NCBI GenBank assembly: GCA_023411405.1
Contig: JAEYOU010000304.1
Span: 1 to 7,862 of the forward strand
From: Pseudomonadota bacterium
GTDB taxonomy: Bacteria > Myxococcota > Myxococcia > Myxococcales > Anaeromyxobacteraceae
Direction: 5' to 3'
DNA: 7,862 nucleotides
A program made the translations under genes and the position numbers. The notes beneath the pieces were generated by a model. The model had not been told where the DNA came from and searched no databases. It saw nothing but the letters and a program-made list of their open reading frames with translations. Below, in pieces: positions 6,461 to 7,862 of the stretch. Every line of letters starts with the position of its first letter. Positions within the stretch are counted from its first letter, which is position 1.

Positions 6461-7012
6461 ATGTCCTTCAAGGCCGCGCTGACCTCGTCCCTGGTCGCCC
6501 TCGCGCTCCCCGCCCTCGCGCTCGCGGAGCAGACGACGCGGAGCGTGCCGGTCCCGGAGCACGGGGAGTTCGCGATCGCGCTGCCGTCCGCCTGGCGCTA
6601 CTCGACGGAGTCGACGCCGCAGGGCGGCGCCGAGACCCTCCGCCTCGACCCCGCCAAGGGGAACCGGTTCGTGCTGCTCGCCACGCCCGCGTGGGTCCCG
6701 GTGGAGAAGCGCGACGGCAAGGAGGCGGCGACGTGGATGCGCGTCCGCCTCCACGGCCAGACCGTGGAGCAGGACATCCCGGTCGAGGAGTACAGCGGCG
6801 CGCGCAACAAGGTCTTCTGGTTCCAGGCGACGAACCGCTCGCCGGGCGCGGGGGAGCATCCGATGATGGTCCAGGGCGTCGCCATCGTGGGCGAGCTCAT
6901 GGTCGGGTTCACGCTCCTCTACTACCCGGGCGACCTGCCGGAGCGCGAGGTCGTGCTCAAGGCGCTGGGCGACGCGCAGCACGTGCCGCGGGCGGGCACC
7001 AAGACGCTCTGA
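6461..7012 (+). CDS. Small secreted protein of unknown function
   Basis: I do not recognise this 183-residue protein. Residues 1-22 form a clear Sec signal peptide: a short basic start (MSFK), a hydrophobic Leu/Ala core, and an ALA before EQTTRS for signal peptidase I. There is no lipobox cysteine, so the mature protein of about 161 residues should be periplasmic or secreted. It opens with GEFAIALPSAWRYS, a pattern seen in small periplasmic beta-rich proteins of the PsbP/Mog1-like type. It later has KVFWFQATNRSP and a hydrophobic strand pair, MMVQGVAIVGELMVGFTLLY, which looks like beta-sheet rather than a membrane helix. There are no cysteines and no obvious catalytic motif. A strong ribosome binding site fixes the start. 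It follows the GH3 gene by 32 nt, but I see no sign of a shared function. Confidence 0.85.
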   Translation: MSFKAALTSSLVALALPALALAEQTTRSVPVPEHGEFAIALPSAWRYSTESTPQGGAETLRLDPAKGNRFVLLATPAWVPVEKRDGKEAATWMRVRLHGQTVEQDIPVEEYSGARNKVFWFQATNRSPGAGEHPMMVQGVAIVGELMVGFTLLYYPGDLPEREVVLKALGDAQHVPRAGTKTL

Positions 7013-7016
7013 GCGC

Positions 7017-7036
7017 CGCCGGCCCGCGGCCCGGCG
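7017..7036 (+). terminator. Possible weak hairpin after the secreted protein gene
   Basis: CGCCGG (7017-7022) pairs with CCGGCG (7031-7036) over an 8-nt loop, starting 4 nt after the stop codon. No T tract follows. In a sequence this GC-rich such hairpins arise often by chance, so the call rests mainly on its position between two genes. Confidence 0.25.
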
Positions 7037-7081
7037 TGCGTCCCCGCGAACGCCGATCGACCACGCGCCCCGCCGCTGCGC

Positions 7082-7087
7082 TACAGT
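7082..7087 (+). promoter_or_regulatory. -10-like element of the ABC exporter gene
   Basis: TACAGT, in the context GCGCTACAGT, ends 10 nt before the ATG at 7098. A weak -35-like TCGACC lies at 7057-7062 with 19-bp spacing, longer than usual. No Shine-Dalgarno sequence precedes the ATG, consistent with a very short leader or leaderless initiation. Confidence 0.42.
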
Positions 7088-7097
7088 CCGGCTCCAC

Positions 7098-7862
7098 ATG
7101 GAGCCGGTCGTCCAGGTGCGAGGGCTGGAGAAGCGGTACGGCCGCGTGGCCGCGCTCGCGGGCGTGGACCTCGACATCCGCCCCGGCGAGATCTTCGGCC
7201 TGCTCGGCCCGAACGGCGCCGGCAAGACCACCCTCATCTCGATCGTCGCCGGGCTCGTGCGCGCGACGGCCGGCGAGGCGCGCGTGCTCGGGCGTGACGT
7301 GGTGCGCGACTACGCGTTCACCCGCCGCGTGCTCGGGCTCGTCCCGCAGGAGATCAACTACGACCCGTTCTTCACGATCGAGGAGTCGCTGCGCTTCCAG
7401 GCGGGGTACTTCGGCGTGCGCCTCGCGGAGGAGCGGCTCGTCGAGCTCCTGGCGGCGCTGGACCTCCTCGACAAGCGCTCAGCCAACACGCGCGGCCTCT
7501 CCGGGGGCATGAAGCGCCGGCTCCTCATCGCCAAGGCGCTTGTGCACGAGCCGCGCGTGCTGTTCCTCGACGAGCCGACGGCGGGCGTGGACGTGGAGCT
7601 GCGCCGGGGGCTCTGGCGCTACGTCCGCAGGCTCCGCGACCGCGGCACGACCGTGGTCCTCACGACGCACTACCTCGAGGAGGCCGAGGAGCTCGCCGAC
7701 CGCATCGGGGTCATCGACCGCGGCCGCCTCGTGCTGGTCGAGGACACGCGCGCGCTGCTCCGGCGGCACGGCGCGAAGACGCTGCGCCTCGCCCTGGATC
7801 GGCCGCTCGCGGCGGTGCCGCCGGCGCTCGCCGCGCTCGGGGCGCGGCTCGAGGCCGGGGGC
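7098..7862 (+). CDS. YadG-like ABC-2 exporter ATP-binding protein (3' end missing)
   Basis: The ATPase of an ABC-2 type exporter; it powers a separate integral-membrane permease from the cytoplasmic side. 255 codons are present without a stop. E. coli YadG has about 308 residues, so roughly 50 are missing. All nucleotide-binding motifs are intact: Walker A GPNGAGKTT (37-45), Q-loop Gln84 in LVPQEINYDPFFTIEE, signature LSGGM (134-138), Walker B VLFLDEP (154-160), and switch His191 in TTHYLEEAEELADRIG. The stretches QAGYFGV, LSGGMKRRL and DEPTAGVDVELRR are close to YadG and unlike drug-resistance (DrrA) types. The exported substrate of this family is not established. A YadH-like permease gene is expected immediately beyond the right edge. 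The start has no Shine-Dalgarno sequence and lies just after a -10-like box. Confidence 0.93.
   Translation, partial: MEPVVQVRGLEKRYGRVAALAGVDLDIRPGEIFGLLGPNGAGKTTLISIVAGLVRATAGEARVLGRDVVRDYAFTRRVLGLVPQEINYDPFFTIEESLRFQAGYFGVRLAEERLVELLAALDLLDKRSANTRGLSGGMKRRLLIAKALVHEPRVLFLDEPTAGVDVELRRGLWRYVRRLRDRGTTVVLTTHYLEEAEELADRIGVIDRGRLVLVEDTRALLRRHGAKTLRLALDRPLAAVPPALAALGARLEAGG

Noticed and set aside
4454..7012. An open frame apparently fusing an alternative reading of the GH3 gene to the secreted protein
   Set aside because: The portion before 6461 is an out-of-frame reading of GH3. The signal peptide and the AGGAGG site at 6449-6454 show that the real gene begins at 6461.

Overview
This is a very GC-rich window with strong G/C bias at third codon positions. 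That bias opens long spurious frames on both strands. The composition, protein character and gene content suggest a Myxococcota/deltaproteobacterial chromosome, most like Anaeromyxobacter; this is an inference from style, not a database match. No rRNA, tRNA, CRISPR array or insertion sequence was seen.

Left part (1-2448, minus strand): a compact operon, read right to left. It holds a remnant related to the C-terminal NifB/NifX cofactor-binding domain, then a NifW-like gene, then modA, modB and the 5' part of modC (cut by the window edge). The junctions are tight: an ATGA overlap, a 35-nt gap carrying a strong ribosome binding site, a 3-nt gap, and a 16-nt overlap. Together they point to molybdate uptake serving a molybdenum nitrogenase. 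Both small nif-type genes appear to carry a frame break, and each break lies in or next to a perfect inverted repeat. They are either decaying or affected by sequence errors at hairpins.

Middle (2551-3903, plus strand): a complete argG (argininosuccinate synthase) of the E. coli-like long subfamily, divergent from the nif/mod operon. Its pyrophosphate-binding loop ends in Arg where Ser is usual.

Right part (4053-7862, plus strand): a complete cytoplasmic glycoside hydrolase family 3 enzyme (beta-xylosidase/beta-glucosidase type), a small secreted protein of unknown function, and the 5' part of a YadG-like ABC-2 exporter ATPase. These look like separate transcription units. A TAnAnT -10-like hexamer sits 8-19 nt before each of the three starts, suggesting very short or absent 5' leaders. 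argG has a weaker version.

The most unusual content is the truncated, frame-broken nif pair upstream of intact molybdate transport genes. I see no convincing wholly new system.
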